Below, in pieces: positions 1-8,745 of a stretch of DNA of 64,000 bases (the stretch's first letter is position 1; every line of letters starts with the position of its first letter). The notes below the pieces were generated by a model. That model saw nothing but the letters and a program-made list of their open reading frames with translations. It was not told the origin of the DNA and searched no databases. A program made the translations under genes and the position numbers. Source of the DNA: a virus; IMG/VR virus record IMGVR_UViG_3300031951_000121, positions 1 to 64,000 of that record, one strand, 5' to 3'.

Positions 1-150
1 AACCAGTATCTAGGGGAGTTGCTTTAGTCGATTTTCCGACTATAACGCTCTCATTTATAGTCGATTTTCCGACTAAACCAGTATCTAGGGGAGTTACTTT
101 AGTCGATTTTCCGACTATAACGCTCTCATTTATAGTCGATTTTCCGACTA
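1..150. repeat. 75-bp tandem repeat carrying four dyads TAGTCG-ATTTTC-CGACTA
   Basis: Bases 1-75 and 76-150 are identical apart from one base (21 versus 96). Each unit holds two 18-bp imperfect dyads, at 25-42, 58-75, 100-117 and 133-150. The unit is 25 codons long, so the repeat stays in frame with the minus-strand initiator-like gene. Three more copies of the dyad lie outside any gene at 46713-46785. Probable protein-binding iterons. The array may continue left of the window. Confidence 0.85.
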
Positions 151-550
151 AACCCGTCTGACGGCTCATCCATTGGGAATAGGATGGGACAGACTCAACT
201 CCGTTGAGCAGTGAAGTACAAAAGTCTTTATATAGTCCGTAGCTAACACTTAATCGCCGTTTAGACAGATCTTTGCTGGCAGAAACAACATCTATCTGCT
301 CTAAATAATGCAGTCGGTTTATAATCTCATCCCGCTTATACGTTCCCACCAGTCCCTTAACAAAGTCCGCGATCGCAATCTTGCCAAGGTCAATCAGGGC
401 GGCATCAGGGGGGTGTCCTTTCAGGATGCTTCCCTGAGCGCGATATTCTAGGTAACTCAAAATTAAGCCCGAACAAGTATCGTTAAATAGCGCGACGTAC
501 TCAGGACGGATTGCAAGAAAATAACCCGAGGTATGTGGTAAAATATTCAT
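1..550 (-). CDS. replication-initiator-like protein with coding tandem repeats (3' end off window)
   Basis: The frame opens at ATG 550-548 behind a GGAG ribosome site and stays open to the window edge, so at least 183 residues are encoded. The N-terminal ~130 residues resemble those of the protein at 45498-46703: a helical stretch (LILSYLEYRAQGS), a winged-helix-like segment (IINRLHYLEQIDVV) and a closing PSYSQW motif (PSYPEW in the other). After that come two identical 25-residue units built on VGKST, encoded by the 75-bp DNA repeats. A phage replisome organiser with origin dyads inside its gene, as in lambda O, is my inference. No family was confirmed. Confidence 0.6.
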   Translation of the reverse strand, partial: MNILPHTSGYFLAIRPEYVALFNDTCSGLILSYLEYRAQGSILKGHPPDAALIDLGKIAIADFVKGLVGTYKRDEIINRLHYLEQIDVVSASKDLSKRRLSVSYGLYKDFCTSLLNGVESVPSYSQWMSRQTGLVGKSTINESVIVGKSTKVTPLDTGLVGKSTINESVIVGKSTKATPLDTG

Positions 551-683
551 ATTGTCACTCCGTTGACAAAAAGAATTACATAAACAAGTGTACCACCGCC
601 CCTAGTTGGATGGTGGTAATTTTTCTATCGTAGCGGAAAAAGGTTAGGCGATCGCAGAATGGGAGCGCGATCGCCGCTAGGGG

Positions 684-2945
684 CTAGGCTTCCGCCGCTA
701 CGCCGAACAAGTCTAACTGATTAGATTTAACGCTTTCTGCTAAAGAAAGGTTCTTAATAGCAGTGTTAAAATAGCTTTCTTTAAGCTCGATTCCGATGTA
801 TTTTCGGTTTAATTCTAGTGCTTTATATCCCGTTGAACCGATGCCATTAAAAGGATCTAAAACCGTTTCACCCGGATTAGTGTAAAGTTTCACCAGTCGC
901 TCGATTACCCCTAACTGGAGGGGGCATAAGTGCCGCTCATCGTCATTATCCCGAGCCGAACGAACGTTGAGGACATCGGTTTCTCGTATCCCTGTCCTTG
1001 TGATGGCATTGTAGCGATGCCAGACAGGATCAGCCCATTCGATCCATTCCTCTTCAGTGATCCACCCGCCAGTAGGATTGTACTTTTTGCTCATCCCCGC
1101 CTGAATCGGCTTAGGGTTGTCGCCTAATTTGCGGAAGTAGAGCACATAGTCAGCTAGTGCCATCCGCATTACAGAGGAATCGGTGGCAAGAGACTTAAAC
1201 AGCAGCCCACGTTCTTTGTTTCTGGTAGCCTGTATTTGAGGATTCTTGCTGATGCAAACCTCCCCAGCATAAGGGAAGTTTAGGCTATCAAAAGCCTCGA
1301 TTACTTTCCCCCGATAATCCTTCACCCCGATGTAGTTATCCCGTCCCTTGGTAGCCAGCAGTTGGCACAAATGGACGCAGCACATCCGCCCAGGCAAAAG
1401 GACTCGGTTTAGTTCAGGGATGAGATATTTAAAGTGTTCAATCATCCTTTCTATGCTCTCAACGTTGCCCATATCTGCCTCTAAATCGGTGTAGGCGTAC
1501 ATGGTCGGGAACGGAGGCGAGAAGATAATACAGTCTACTGACTCACTCTTTAGGTTATCGATTTCCTCTACGCAATCACCCAGGTATAAATCCCAGCCAT
1601 TGCCAGCTTTGTAGCCTGTTTTATGCTCGGTACGGGTAAAGGTATTTTTAGCTTGAAAATCTTTCATCTCAGCCACTAAGTTGTCCATCATCTCGTTAAA
1701 CTCCGTTTCCTTCCTTTTGACGTTTGCAACAATTTTTCCCTCTAGATTAGAGGTAACATAATGAACCTGTACGGGCTTTTCTTGCCCGTATCTCCAGCAC
1801 CGCCGAATAGCCTGATACTGCTGCTCAAAGCTATGGGTCAATCCTAAAAACGCGATTTGATGGCAGTGTTGCCAGTTAAGCCCAAAACCTGCGATCGCAG
1901 GTTTTGACACTAATACCCGTATTTCTCCCTTAGAGAACTTTTCGAGGATGGATTCTTTGACTGATTCCGACTGAGAACCTGTTAGCTCTACCGCGTCAGG
2001 AATAGCCTTAGTAATTACCTGAGACTCTTGATTAAGCTCAGTCCAGATTACCCAGTATCCCTCGGAATTATTGACCAGTTCAGCGCACTTGGCTACACGC
2101 TCTTTTAAAGAATCTCGCTTTGCCTGACGTTGCTCTTGTAGTGTTTCTGCTGCCATAGCGAACAGAGTAGACAGGTTTTCCTTCTGTACCTCTACTTCAT
2201 GCTGATGGTATTCCAGAGGGGGCAATTGATGGCTTGCATCGTCAAAACTGCCCATATCGCTAGGCTTGCGGATGGCACAAGCCCAACTCCCTAGCCATTG
2301 GTAAAAGGGTTTTTTGGCGTGTCCCTTGAGCCGCCACTCTACCGTTGAGTTGCCATCCTGAGTAAAGTACAGGGCGATCACCTCTTTTCCCGAGAGGATA
2401 CCGAGGAACTCGGAGTGATTGGTTATCTCAATAAGATCGTTCGGTGCTGGAGTAGCAGTCCCGCAAAATCGATACGGGATATCTTTCCCGAACTCGAACA
2501 GCGATCGCGTGATAGCTGACTGAAACCCCTTGATACAGGAGGATTCGTCTAGCACTAGACAAGCCCAGTCATTCTCAAACTTATGGAGCTTCTCATAGTT
2601 CGTGATATTTATCCCATCTCGCACATCGGCTTGAGACGCGCATAAAGTGACCTTATAGCCGAACTTGCTGGCTTCGCGTGCCAACTGCTTCGTTACGGCG
2701 ATAGGAGCAAGTATTAGGGCATTGCCGCCCGTAGCCAGACAAACTTGATAGGCAAACTCCAACTCTAGGAATGCCTTGCCCATGCCTGTATCGGCAAAAC
2801 AGGCGAACCGCTTAGCCCTTAGCGCACGGCTCACGATGGCACGTTGGTAGGGAAATAACTTCGGGTTGAGAGACTCTGGGGAAATCTCTATCCCTTGCAA
2901 CTTCGCCCTTTTTTGTTTAGAAATCAGGAAACTTTCGTAGGACAT
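684..2945 (-). CDS. SNF2-type helicase fused to DNA methyltransferase
   Basis: 753 residues in two halves. The N-terminal half has a superfamily-2 helicase layout: FPYQ at 31-34, a Walker A-like ADTGMGKA at 51-58 (alanine where Ser/Thr is usual), DESS at 133-136 and GTATP at 162-166. The C-terminal half is a beta-class N6-adenine/N4-cytosine methyltransferase, with the catalytic SPPF near residue 476 coming before the SAM-binding DPFNGIGST near 695. Such fusions are known from phages and may protect phage DNA from restriction or combine modification with translocation. It is driven by the conserved promoter at 2957-3021. The altered Walker A leaves ATPase activity in doubt. Confidence 0.88.
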   Translation of the reverse strand: MSYESFLISKQKRAKLQGIEISPESLNPKLFPYQRAIVSRALRAKRFACFADTGMGKAFLELEFAYQVCLATGGNALILAPIAVTKQLAREASKFGYKVTLCASQADVRDGINITNYEKLHKFENDWACLVLDESSCIKGFQSAITRSLFEFGKDIPYRFCGTATPAPNDLIEITNHSEFLGILSGKEVIALYFTQDGNSTVEWRLKGHAKKPFYQWLGSWACAIRKPSDMGSFDDASHQLPPLEYHQHEVEVQKENLSTLFAMAAETLQEQRQAKRDSLKERVAKCAELVNNSEGYWVIWTELNQESQVITKAIPDAVELTGSQSESVKESILEKFSKGEIRVLVSKPAIAGFGLNWQHCHQIAFLGLTHSFEQQYQAIRRCWRYGQEKPVQVHYVTSNLEGKIVANVKRKETEFNEMMDNLVAEMKDFQAKNTFTRTEHKTGYKAGNGWDLYLGDCVEEIDNLKSESVDCIIFSPPFPTMYAYTDLEADMGNVESIERMIEHFKYLIPELNRVLLPGRMCCVHLCQLLATKGRDNYIGVKDYRGKVIEAFDSLNFPYAGEVCISKNPQIQATRNKERGLLFKSLATDSSVMRMALADYVLYFRKLGDNPKPIQAGMSKKYNPTGGWITEEEWIEWADPVWHRYNAITRTGIRETDVLNVRSARDNDDERHLCPLQLGVIERLVKLYTNPGETVLDPFNGIGSTGYKALELNRKYIGIELKESYFNTAIKNLSLAESVKSNQLDLFGVAAEA

Positions 2946-2956
2946 AACTCTATTAT

Positions 2957-3021
2957 TGTTTACACTTACATCTTACCATAGGTTTTTTATGCAGAAAGGT
3001 AAATCAGTATAATTACGGAAT
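2957..3021 (-). promoter_or_regulatory. operator-promoter module, copy 1
   Basis: Minus-strand -35 TTTACC (2998-3003), 17-bp spacer and -10 TATGGT (2975-2980). The TTCCGTAATTATACTGA operator half-sites lie directly upstream of the -35, up to 3020. GTAAACAATAATAGAG follows at the presumed transcript start. It matches eight other modules in the window and serves the helicase-methyltransferase gene. Confidence 0.7.
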
Positions 3022-3203
3022 TATTTACCCTGATCGCACTTCGGCTTCCTAGGACGTTTCACCCGCAAGGTTTTTGGGTCAAAGATGCGTGCTGCTAACT
3101 CTGAAAAATCATAGAAGCGATCGCCGCCGCAGGAATGACAGCGCTCTGATTCAGGGGGAATATGGCAATAAACACAAACTAACAGGGGTTCTCTTGCATC
3201 CAT
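3021..3203 (-). CDS. small zinc-ribbon protein
   Basis: 60 residues. CVYC at 10-13 and CHSC at 22-25 form a CxxC-x8-CxxC zinc ribbon, followed by a basic tail (KRPRKPKCDQGK). The start at 3203 lies inside the end of the upstream gene, overlapping it by 25 bases, so translation is probably coupled. Role unknown; zinc ribbons of this size in phages are often DNA- or protein-binding adaptors. Confidence 0.6.
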   Translation of the reverse strand: MDAREPLLVCVYCHIPPESERCHSCGGDRFYDFSELAARIFDPKTLRVKRPRKPKCDQGK

Positions 3204-3427
3204 AAATCAAGTAGAGCGCGATCGCGCTCGTGATAAAGAGAGCTTCCGCCTAATCCCGTAATGCGAGATTCTCCCGAGATGAAGCTTGCACCAGGGATTC
3301 GATAGATTAGCCCAGTAGTGGTGTCCTCGATGCCAGCGCAAAACCGCGCCACCTTGATAACTTTGTACTCCCTGATTTTCCTGCTATCAGTACAGCGCAA
3401 CAAACGATCATTTAGCTTCAACCTCAT
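3179..3427 (-). CDS. small protein, hypothetical
   Basis: 82 residues, not recognised. The N-terminal strand-rich part (LNDRLLRCTD...REYKVIKVARF) resembles the start of the proteins at 25872-26249 and 25118-25384, which have RGDRV followed by a YEIVRV- or YIVRDV-type strand. A small beta-barrel shared by the three is an inference. The gene overlaps its upstream neighbour by four bases (ATGA) and its downstream neighbour by 25, so it is the middle of a three-gene operon. Confidence 0.5.
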   Translation of the reverse strand: MRLKLNDRLLRCTDSRKIREYKVIKVARFCAGIEDTTTGLIYRIPGASFISGESRITGLGGSSLYHERDRALLDLWMQENPC

Positions 3428-3975
3428 CGCCTTAATCTCCGATTTTTTAGAGAGACTTGAGCAGCGGGGACAACCTCATCAACCTCTACCGAGGCAAAGC
3501 ATAGACTAAGTAGCTTTTCGTCAAAATCTAGAGAACCGTAAGCACCCGCGATCGCATCCCTGATTTTGCAGTCTCCCTTGGTATTGGCGGGGAACAAGAA
3601 CGCCGCATTACAGCCCGAGGGAGCGCGATCGCTACTCATCGATACTGCCAACCAGATAATAGCCAAGAAATCCTCCTCAGATAATTTATTTTTGCTGTAG
3701 CCACTAAGCTCGATGACTTCCCTGATTAGCTTGCGGTGGGGGGTATCAAGGTCTTTGACTTTCAGCCAATGCAACTCAACTAAATCGCAATCCTCCTCGG
3801 ATTCCCAGTTGTACTCAACCGAAAACCACTTTACTCGCCCCTTAACCCTTTGCCCAAAGCCTTTATAGTTAAGAGCTTTCCGCTCTATCTTGTGCGATCG
3901 TCGTTTTAATCCTTCTCTCATGTGCAAAAAGCCCGATAGACGGGCTATACCTTTCTTCTCTGCTAATCCTACCAA
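3424..3975 (-). CDS. hypothetical protein
   Basis: 183 residues, first gene of the minus-strand trio ending at 3021. The N-terminus is basic (EGLKRRSHKIERK); the middle is acidic and aromatic (KWFSVEYNWESEEDCDLVELHW). No motif or family was recognised. The short gap to the plus-strand gene beginning near 4036 holds that gene's promoter. Confidence 0.5.
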   Translation of the reverse strand: MVGLAEKKGIARLSGFLHMREGLKRRSHKIERKALNYKGFGQRVKGRVKWFSVEYNWESEEDCDLVELHWLKVKDLDTPHRKLIREVIELSGYSKNKLSEEDFLAIIWLAVSMSSDRAPSGCNAAFLFPANTKGDCKIRDAIAGAYGSLDFDEKLLSLCFASVEVDEVVPAAQVSLKNRRLRR

Positions 3976-4035
3976 AATAGGATTTTTAGCCGATTGTACA
4001 AAAGTTTCTGGAGTGCTAGGCTATATCCAGAAATT

Positions 4036-4353
4036 ATGATTGTCCCTATGGAAAAACCCCGAATAATTCACCTCATACATCCTAGCGATCGCACTCTGAC
4101 CCGTTGCGGTCGGGCTATCGAAGGCAATAAGAGCCAGTTCATAGCCCAAGTGACGTGTCAAAATTGCCTAGATATTATCAACGGCGATCGCGCTAAACTC
4201 TTTCCCACTAAACAACCTACAGGGCGATCGCGTCCTTATGCTGTACGGGTTTATCTATCTCCCGAAGCATATTCCGCTTGGCAGTCCCTGCCGAACAAGA
4301 CCAACGCCGTAAACACTTGGCTAGAAAGTCTTGCAGCAGAATCCCTTAATTAA
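4036..4353 (+). CDS. small zinc-finger-like protein
   Basis: 105 residues from ATG 4036; a TTG 42 bases upstream and an ATG at 4048 are alternatives. A likely promoter (TGTACA 3995-4000, 16 bp, TAGGCT 4017-4022) would start the transcript near 4029, which excludes the TTG. IIHLIHPSDRTLTRCGR followed by VTCQNC is an H...C...CxxC arrangement seen in small phage zinc proteins. The C-terminal half (YAVRVYLSPEAYSAWQSLP...VNTWLESL) looks like a short ribbon-helix-helix-type module. Function unknown. Confidence 0.55.
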   Translation: MIVPMEKPRIIHLIHPSDRTLTRCGRAIEGNKSQFIAQVTCQNCLDIINGDRAKLFPTKQPTGRSRPYAVRVYLSPEAYSAWQSLPNKTNAVNTWLESLAAESLN

Positions 4354-4367
4354 TTTCTGCATAGGTG

Positions 4368-4396
4368 TTGACACTCCAGAAACCATATGTCATTAT
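4368..4396 (+). promoter_or_regulatory. sigma70-like promoter
   Basis: TTGACA (4368-4373), 17-bp spacer, CATTAT (4391-4396). GTAAACAATAATCGAGG follows before the ATG at 4457, the same transcript-start/ribosome-site pattern as in the operator-promoter modules, but here without the palindromic operator. Confidence 0.5.
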
Positions 4397-4456
4397 AAGA
4401 ACATAGCCGAAGTGAAGCGCGGCTACGTAAAAATGTAAACAATAATCGAGGTCAAA

Positions 4457-4807
4457 ATGACTGCTAACAGTCTTCTTTCCCCTAGCTTACCACGAATCAA
4501 GCAGGGCTGGCAAGACAAACGTGTAATAGACGTTCCCACTGTAATGGCGATCGCTATTCTAGAACGATGGATGAGCGTTCAAATGCCTTTGGATCAAGTT
4601 TTCATCTCCAAGCTAGGGAGAAATTATCCCCGTCTCATGGAGGGAATGCGACAATTCTGGGTAGAATGCGTGTTTCATTTAGAGGGGATGGGATGGGTGT
4701 CCGAGTGCATTCCCCTAGAGTTCTGGAGTCAGACTGAAAAAGAAATCCTAGAAGAGTGCGATCGCGCGATCGCTTCTTTAAAATCTAATAATCCGATTGA
4801 TTTCTAG
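4457..4807 (+). CDS. hypothetical protein
   Basis: 116 residues, first of a run of plus-strand genes leading to the SSB-like protein and DnaB. Ribosome site CGAGG five bases before the ATG. Mixed helical composition with many Trp and Met (ERWMSVQMPLDQVF, FWVECVFHLEGMGW). No recognised domain. Its place at the head of the replication gene run suggests an early gene. Confidence 0.5.
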   Translation: MTANSLLSPSLPRIKQGWQDKRVIDVPTVMAIAILERWMSVQMPLDQVFISKLGRNYPRLMEGMRQFWVECVFHLEGMGWVSECIPLEFWSQTEKEILEECDRAIASLKSNNPIDF

Positions 4808-4815
4808 AGGTTATC

Positions 4816-4995
4816 ATGAGTCCCCATGAGATAGCTATGTTTTCCGCTTTTTTAGTATCCGTAGGGGGATTGACCCCATGCCAAGATTTTCGATTTGACG
4901 ATGGGTCTATCAGGATTAACCCAGCAGCATTCCCTAAAATGTCTGCAATCAACCCCGAAATTCTTTCCCTATTAAAGGAGCATTTTTGTGAATAG
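4816..4995 (+). CDS. small hypothetical protein
   Basis: A 59-residue frame from ATG 4816, beginning MSPHEIAMFSAFLVSVGG. It follows the previous gene by eight bases and overlaps the next by eight. The AAAGGAG near its end serves as the next gene's ribosome site. Unrecognised; support is the tight spacing and full reading frame. Confidence 0.45.
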   Translation: MSPHEIAMFSAFLVSVGGLTPCQDFRFDDGSIRINPAAFPKMSAINPEILSLLKEHFCE

Positions 4996-5182
4996 CATAA
5001 TGGGATTTTCTGCGCTTCCCGAAAAGGCTCAGAGTTTTCTCGCCAATTGGGTTAATTCTAATTGCGATCGCATTCATCCCGACTCTATCATTTTGGTAGA
5101 ATCAGGGAGTAATTGCCTTCAGTTGCTTACCTGCGATCGCGAGTTGTCTTTAAACGTTGTTCATTTAGTTGTAGAGGATTAA
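4988..5182 (+). CDS. small hypothetical protein
   Basis: 64 residues. GTG at 4988 is chosen because GGAG stands seven bases before it; the in-frame ATG at 5000 would be 19 bases away. Composition is ordinary (FSALPEKAQSFLANWVNS). No family recognised. It ends seven bases before the SSB-like gene and is probably co-transcribed with it. Confidence 0.45.
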   Translation: MNSIMGFSALPEKAQSFLANWVNSNCDRIHPDSIILVESGSNCLQLLTCDRELSLNVVHLVVED

Positions 5183-5188
5183 TCAATC

Positions 5189-6115
5189 ATGGAGTATAAT
5201 TTTGAGTCTAAGAATTTTCCTAGCTTGTTGTTAAGAGAGTTCAGTTCTCTCTGGACTTCAATAAAGTTAGAATCCTTGCCCTCAGAAGAGAAAGACGGAT
5301 TGATCTTATTGCTTACCTTGTTAGGAGTTGACTGGGAGCAATACGATCCCGTCCTCCTAGTCAAGTCCGAGGGGGGGATACTGACCAGACTATTCGGTCC
5401 CGCTATTTTTGCGGGGGAAGAAAACCAGTTAATCCTAAAAATAGGTGAGTGGGAGATTCCCTGTAAAGAAGAGAAGGGAAAAATTCTAGTAGGCAATTTA
5501 GCAGGGAAAATTCATCTCTTGCCGCTAGAAAATGCCCAAAAGGAAATCTATTATCAAGTTTCCACCAGCCTGTTTGCGATAGATAGCGATCCCGAAGAGG
5601 ATGACGATGCTTTCTTGATTCCTATCATTACCAAGAAAGGTATCAGTCAAGAAAAACTAAAAACAGCAGTCAATAAAGACAAATCCATCTTTGAATTTTT
5701 GCTCCCCGTTCCAGGGAAAGGAGAATCAACCAACTGGGGAGAAACCTTCAAAATGCAAGAATTAACCCCGGGGGAGTACGAGGTTGCCTCTATCACGGGT
5801 CCCCTTGTTTCAGACAAGTTCCCGCGCCCTTCCTATAAATTAAACCTTGCAGACGGGCGATCTGTATGGGCAAGAGGGAACAGTCTTATCACTCTCGAAT
5901 CAGGATGGCAGAAGCCCCCCGACAAACCCCTGACACTGCAAATCTCTCTGATCGAAGAGTACAGCGAGGGCAAGTATAAAGTTGAAAATGCCCTGCGGTT
6001 GAGACATCCCGCGATCGCCGCCCAACCTCATCGCGCCCAACTAGAGGCGGCTAAACCAGATGTTATTGACGTTGAATACTTGCCTGTAGAGGCTCAAGGC
6101 GCGATACCTTTCTAG
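5189..6115 (+). CDS. SSB-like single-stranded DNA-binding protein candidate
   Basis: 308 residues. Two strand-rich regions (about 90-150 and 180-265) are separated by an acidic patch (DSDPEEDDDAF). The C-terminus ends VEAQGAIPF, recalling the IPF tip by which bacterial SSB binds partner proteins. Family membership is not proven; the tip, the strand-rich body and the position upstream of DnaB are the reasons for the call. A general OB-fold replication accessory protein is the alternative. Confidence 0.4.
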   Translation: MEYNFESKNFPSLLLREFSSLWTSIKLESLPSEEKDGLILLLTLLGVDWEQYDPVLLVKSEGGILTRLFGPAIFAGEENQLILKIGEWEIPCKEEKGKILVGNLAGKIHLLPLENAQKEIYYQVSTSLFAIDSDPEEDDDAFLIPIITKKGISQEKLKTAVNKDKSIFEFLLPVPGKGESTNWGETFKMQELTPGEYEVASITGPLVSDKFPRPSYKLNLADGRSVWARGNSLITLESGWQKPPDKPLTLQISLIEEYSEGKYKVENALRLRHPAIAAQPHRAQLEAAKPDVIDVEYLPVEAQGAIPF

Positions 6116-6128
6116 GAGGAATAATCAA

Positions 6129-6374
6129 ATGGACATTTGTTTTGATAAATCCGGGGAATCCATTGAGTCCTGTCTACATGGAAGTTTCATTTCTTGCCTA
6201 GTCAAAATAGGCTTGTTTAGTTACACGATTTTCTACCATATGCAGGACAGGTGTTGGTATGAGACAAAAACTCATCTTTTAACCACTGAACAATATTGGT
6301 ATCGGTTAAATTCGGACGACCATGCCAAGGAACGGATTCAATTTCTTTGTTCCGAGATGGTTACGAGATTTTAA
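6129..6374 (+). CDS. hypothetical protein
   Basis: 81 residues preceded by a strong AGGAGG ribosome site nine bases from the ATG. Rich in aromatic residues and cysteine (FSYTIFYHMQDRCWYE). No known family. It lies 13 bases after the SSB-like gene in the same probable operon. Confidence 0.5.
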   Translation: MDICFDKSGESIESCLHGSFISCLVKIGLFSYTIFYHMQDRCWYETKTHLLTTEQYWYRLNSDDHAKERIQFLCSEMVTRF

Positions 6375-6442
6375 AAACAAAAGCGATCGCAGGGAAGTCA
6401 CCCCGAGCGATCGCCCATACGTAAAGTTATCAAGCTTAAACT

Positions 6443-6580
6443 ATGAAAACAACTCTCTTGATTATATCAAGCCTGTCCATAGGCTTCTTTGGGTTCATTA
6501 ACCCGTCTATCATGATCGGACAGGCGATCGCATTCGTGGTGTCCCTGCCGTTTACCGATGAGTTCAGGGGGCAAGCATGA
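6443..6580 (+). CDS. tiny membrane protein
   Basis: A 45-residue frame, almost entirely hydrophobic (LLIISSLSIGFFGFINPS, IAFVVSLPF), predicting one or two membrane segments. Its stop overlaps the start of the XRE regulator gene by four bases (ATGA), so the two are likely coupled. A HIP1-containing inverted repeat at 6384-6414 precedes it. Confidence 0.5.
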   Translation: MKTTLLIISSLSIGFFGFINPSIMIGQAIAFVVSLPFTDEFRGQA

Positions 6581-6807
6581 GATATCCCTACTCAGACGAA
6601 GACAGGATTCTGTTCAGAGCGATCGCGGCGCGTGTCCGTGAGTATCGCCAACAGGAGGAACTCACCCAAGAGAATATTGCGCGGAAGTTAGGCATTCTGC
6701 CTAGTGCCTATTCTCGATTGGAGCAGGGTAAGGGGGCATTGACCACGGCTCAACTGGTCAAAATCTCCAAATATCTACAGATTCCCATCGCCCGTTTCTT
6801 CCCTTAG
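6577..6807 (+). CDS. XRE-family helix-turn-helix regulator
   Basis: 76 residues forming a single Cro/CI-type HTH: LTQENIARKLGILPSAYSRLEQGKGALTTAQLVKISKYL. No C-terminal dimerisation or cleavage domain, so it is Cro-like in size. It follows a tiny membrane gene by ATGA overlap and is closed by the hairpin at 6822-6850. It is a candidate reader of the repeated palindromic operators, but nothing in the sequence shows that directly. Confidence 0.85.
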   Translation: MRYPYSDEDRILFRAIAARVREYRQQEELTQENIARKLGILPSAYSRLEQGKGALTTAQLVKISKYLQIPIARFFP

Positions 6808-6821
6808 CCGAAAATTGCAAA

Positions 6822-6850
6822 GCCCTAGAATAAGTATTCTAGGGCGTTTT
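6822..6850 (+). terminator. hairpin terminator after XRE gene
   Basis: An 11-bp perfect stem (GCCCTAGAATA / TATTCTAGGGC) followed by GTTTT, 15 bases after the XRE stop codon. Confidence 0.7.
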
Positions 6851-6875
6851 ACCTTGAAAACCTAGGAATCATCCC

Positions 6876-8231
6876 ATGACTATAACATCATTGCCCCCTC
6901 AAGCTGTCGATGCCGAATGTGCAATAATCGGTTCTATATTATTTGACCCGAAAGCGATTGGAATAATAGCAGATAATCTATCCGCATCAGCGTTTTACAG
7001 CAGGGCGAACAACCTAATTTATGGCGTGGTGCTAGAATTGCATCGAAAGAATCAGCCTACTGATTTAATCACGGTATCTCAAGCGTTACGGGACAGGAAG
7101 ATACTAGATTCAGTAGGCGGTGAAAGTTATCTGATTCAAGCCGTAGAAAGTACGGTATCTGCTGTTAACGTTGATCAGTATGCAAAACTGGTTAATCAGA
7201 AATATCTCAGAAGACAATTAATCGATATAGGCTATAAAATCATTGAGATGGGGCATGACCCTATCGTAGAGATAGAGGAATCTCTGGATAAGGCATCCTC
7301 TATGATTTTCGGATTAAAAACCGATAGAGGAGACAGTCAAATCACCCTCGATGAAGGGTGGAATCAATTAATTTATGACATCGAACATCCTGAAGAGTCG
7401 GTTAAACCCATCCTGACGGGGCTTGATTCCTATGATGAAATGACGGGAGGATTACGGGCAGGAGAGTTGTTAATAGTAGCTGGTCGTCCGTCGATGGGAA
7501 AAAGTTGGTTAGGGAATTTCTTCGCCTTAACTGCGGCACGGACTGGCAATCCCGTGCTTTTTTTTAGTGCAGAAATGGCAAAGCGATCGCTAGTAGATCG
7601 CTTTATTTGCACTCTGTCCAAAGTGGATTTATATCGCATTATTAACCGCGATATGACCGATAGGGCATTGCATATGCTATTCGATGCCTACACGGAAAAC
7701 TATGGCAATTTTCCGATAATTATTGACGATACGAATGGATCTGCTTTGACGATGCAGTACATTATTACGCAATGCCAAAAACTGTACATGAATCACACCG
7801 CAATCGGCGGGATAATTATTGATTACATCCAATTAATCGGAGATGCGAATTCAATGAACCGCGCCCAAAGCTTAGGCGCGATCGCGCAGGGATTTAAAGA
7901 GCTTGCGAAGGATTTTGAATGCCCTGTAGTTGCCTTGGCACAAATCAATAGAGGGGTAGAGGGTAGGCAGGATAAACGTCCCTCAATGGCAGATATTAAA
8001 GATTCTGGGGGAATTGAACAGGCGGCGGATGTAGTCGCTGCTCTGTATCGAGATAATTACTATAATCCCGAGTCAGGGAACGATGAATTAGAGATAATAG
8101 TCACCAAGAATCGGAACGGTCCCACGGGGACGGCTAAATGCTTCTTTGTCCCCGAATCGGGGCTATTCTGCAACACCCGCGCCGATCTTAATCGGCTTGA
8201 GGCTGAACTTCTACAAAAATACCCATCCTAA
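6876..8231 (+). CDS. dnaB: replicative DNA helicase DnaB
   Basis: 451 residues. N-terminal DnaB domain (PPQAVDAECAIIGSILFDP, 7-25), linker helix, then the RecA-type core with Walker A GRPSMGKS (203-210), SAEM (231-234) and Walker B IIIDY (313-317). It unwinds the phage fork as a hexamer. The two initiator-like proteins at the left edge and at 45498 could load it. Length is typical of bacterial and phage DnaB. No primase or DNA polymerase is visible in the window, so host enzymes may be used. Confidence 0.95.
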   Translation: MTITSLPPQAVDAECAIIGSILFDPKAIGIIADNLSASAFYSRANNLIYGVVLELHRKNQPTDLITVSQALRDRKILDSVGGESYLIQAVESTVSAVNVDQYAKLVNQKYLRRQLIDIGYKIIEMGHDPIVEIEESLDKASSMIFGLKTDRGDSQITLDEGWNQLIYDIEHPEESVKPILTGLDSYDEMTGGLRAGELLIVAGRPSMGKSWLGNFFALTAARTGNPVLFFSAEMAKRSLVDRFICTLSKVDLYRIINRDMTDRALHMLFDAYTENYGNFPIIIDDTNGSALTMQYIITQCQKLYMNHTAIGGIIIDYIQLIGDANSMNRAQSLGAIAQGFKELAKDFECPVVALAQINRGVEGRQDKRPSMADIKDSGGIEQAADVVAALYRDNYYNPESGNDELEIIVTKNRNGPTGTAKCFFVPESGLFCNTRADLNRLEAELLQKYPS

Positions 8232-8236
8232 AAGCC

Positions 8237-8743
8237 ATGAAAGAAATCGATTTTAATAATTTACCTTGCAACGTTGCGATCGCGCCTGACCCTGAAAGTT
8301 TACGTGCAGCGTATGACAACGTTAGATGGGAGTGCGCGGCTCAATACAGAAGAGGATGCAGATGGTATGGATTAGAAGCCATTCCTACTGCAATCATCAA
8401 TGAAAAGTTAGGGACTAGCTATCAACAATATGAGTATGTGGAGGCTCTTGTTAAGATGCTCTGTTTTTATGTAATAGAAGATTCTTTAGAGTCTTGGGAG
8501 GAGAAAAGGCTTAAGAAGAATCAAATAAAGGTATTAGTCCTGATAACGATTGATGAGCAGCTTTCTACAAAAGAGAAATACTCCCTACTGCATCTGCCTT
8601 ATGTCCTTGAGGATAGGTTTAAATTTAATTCCCTATCTAACCTTGGGGTTTTGATATTTGCAACAGAGCAAGATGTCAAAGAGTCAATCCCTCAAAACCT
8701 AGGGCAGTTTAAGGCATTGCATCGAGACTGGGCAATCTGCTAG
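8237..8743 (+). CDS. hypothetical protein
   Basis: 168 residues, five bases after dnaB, so probably co-transcribed. Contains WECAAQYRRGCRWYG and a hydrophobic strand KVLVLITID. No recognised domain. Its place after DnaB suggests a replication or early role, but that is context only. A strong hairpin at 8746-8785 closes the unit. Confidence 0.45.
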   Translation: MKEIDFNNLPCNVAIAPDPESLRAAYDNVRWECAAQYRRGCRWYGLEAIPTAIINEKLGTSYQQYEYVEALVKMLCFYVIEDSLESWEEKRLKKNQIKVLVLITIDEQLSTKEKYSLLHLPYVLEDRFKFNSLSNLGVLIFATEQDVKESIPQNLGQFKALHRDWAIC

Positions 8744-8745
8744 AG

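Noticed and set aside
1-150. CRISPR-like array
   Set aside because: The repeat unit is a 75-bp tandem duplication with no variable spacers and is coding.
930-1127. Plus-strand frame opposite the helicase-methyltransferase
   Set aside because: Antisense shadow of the methyltransferase domain.
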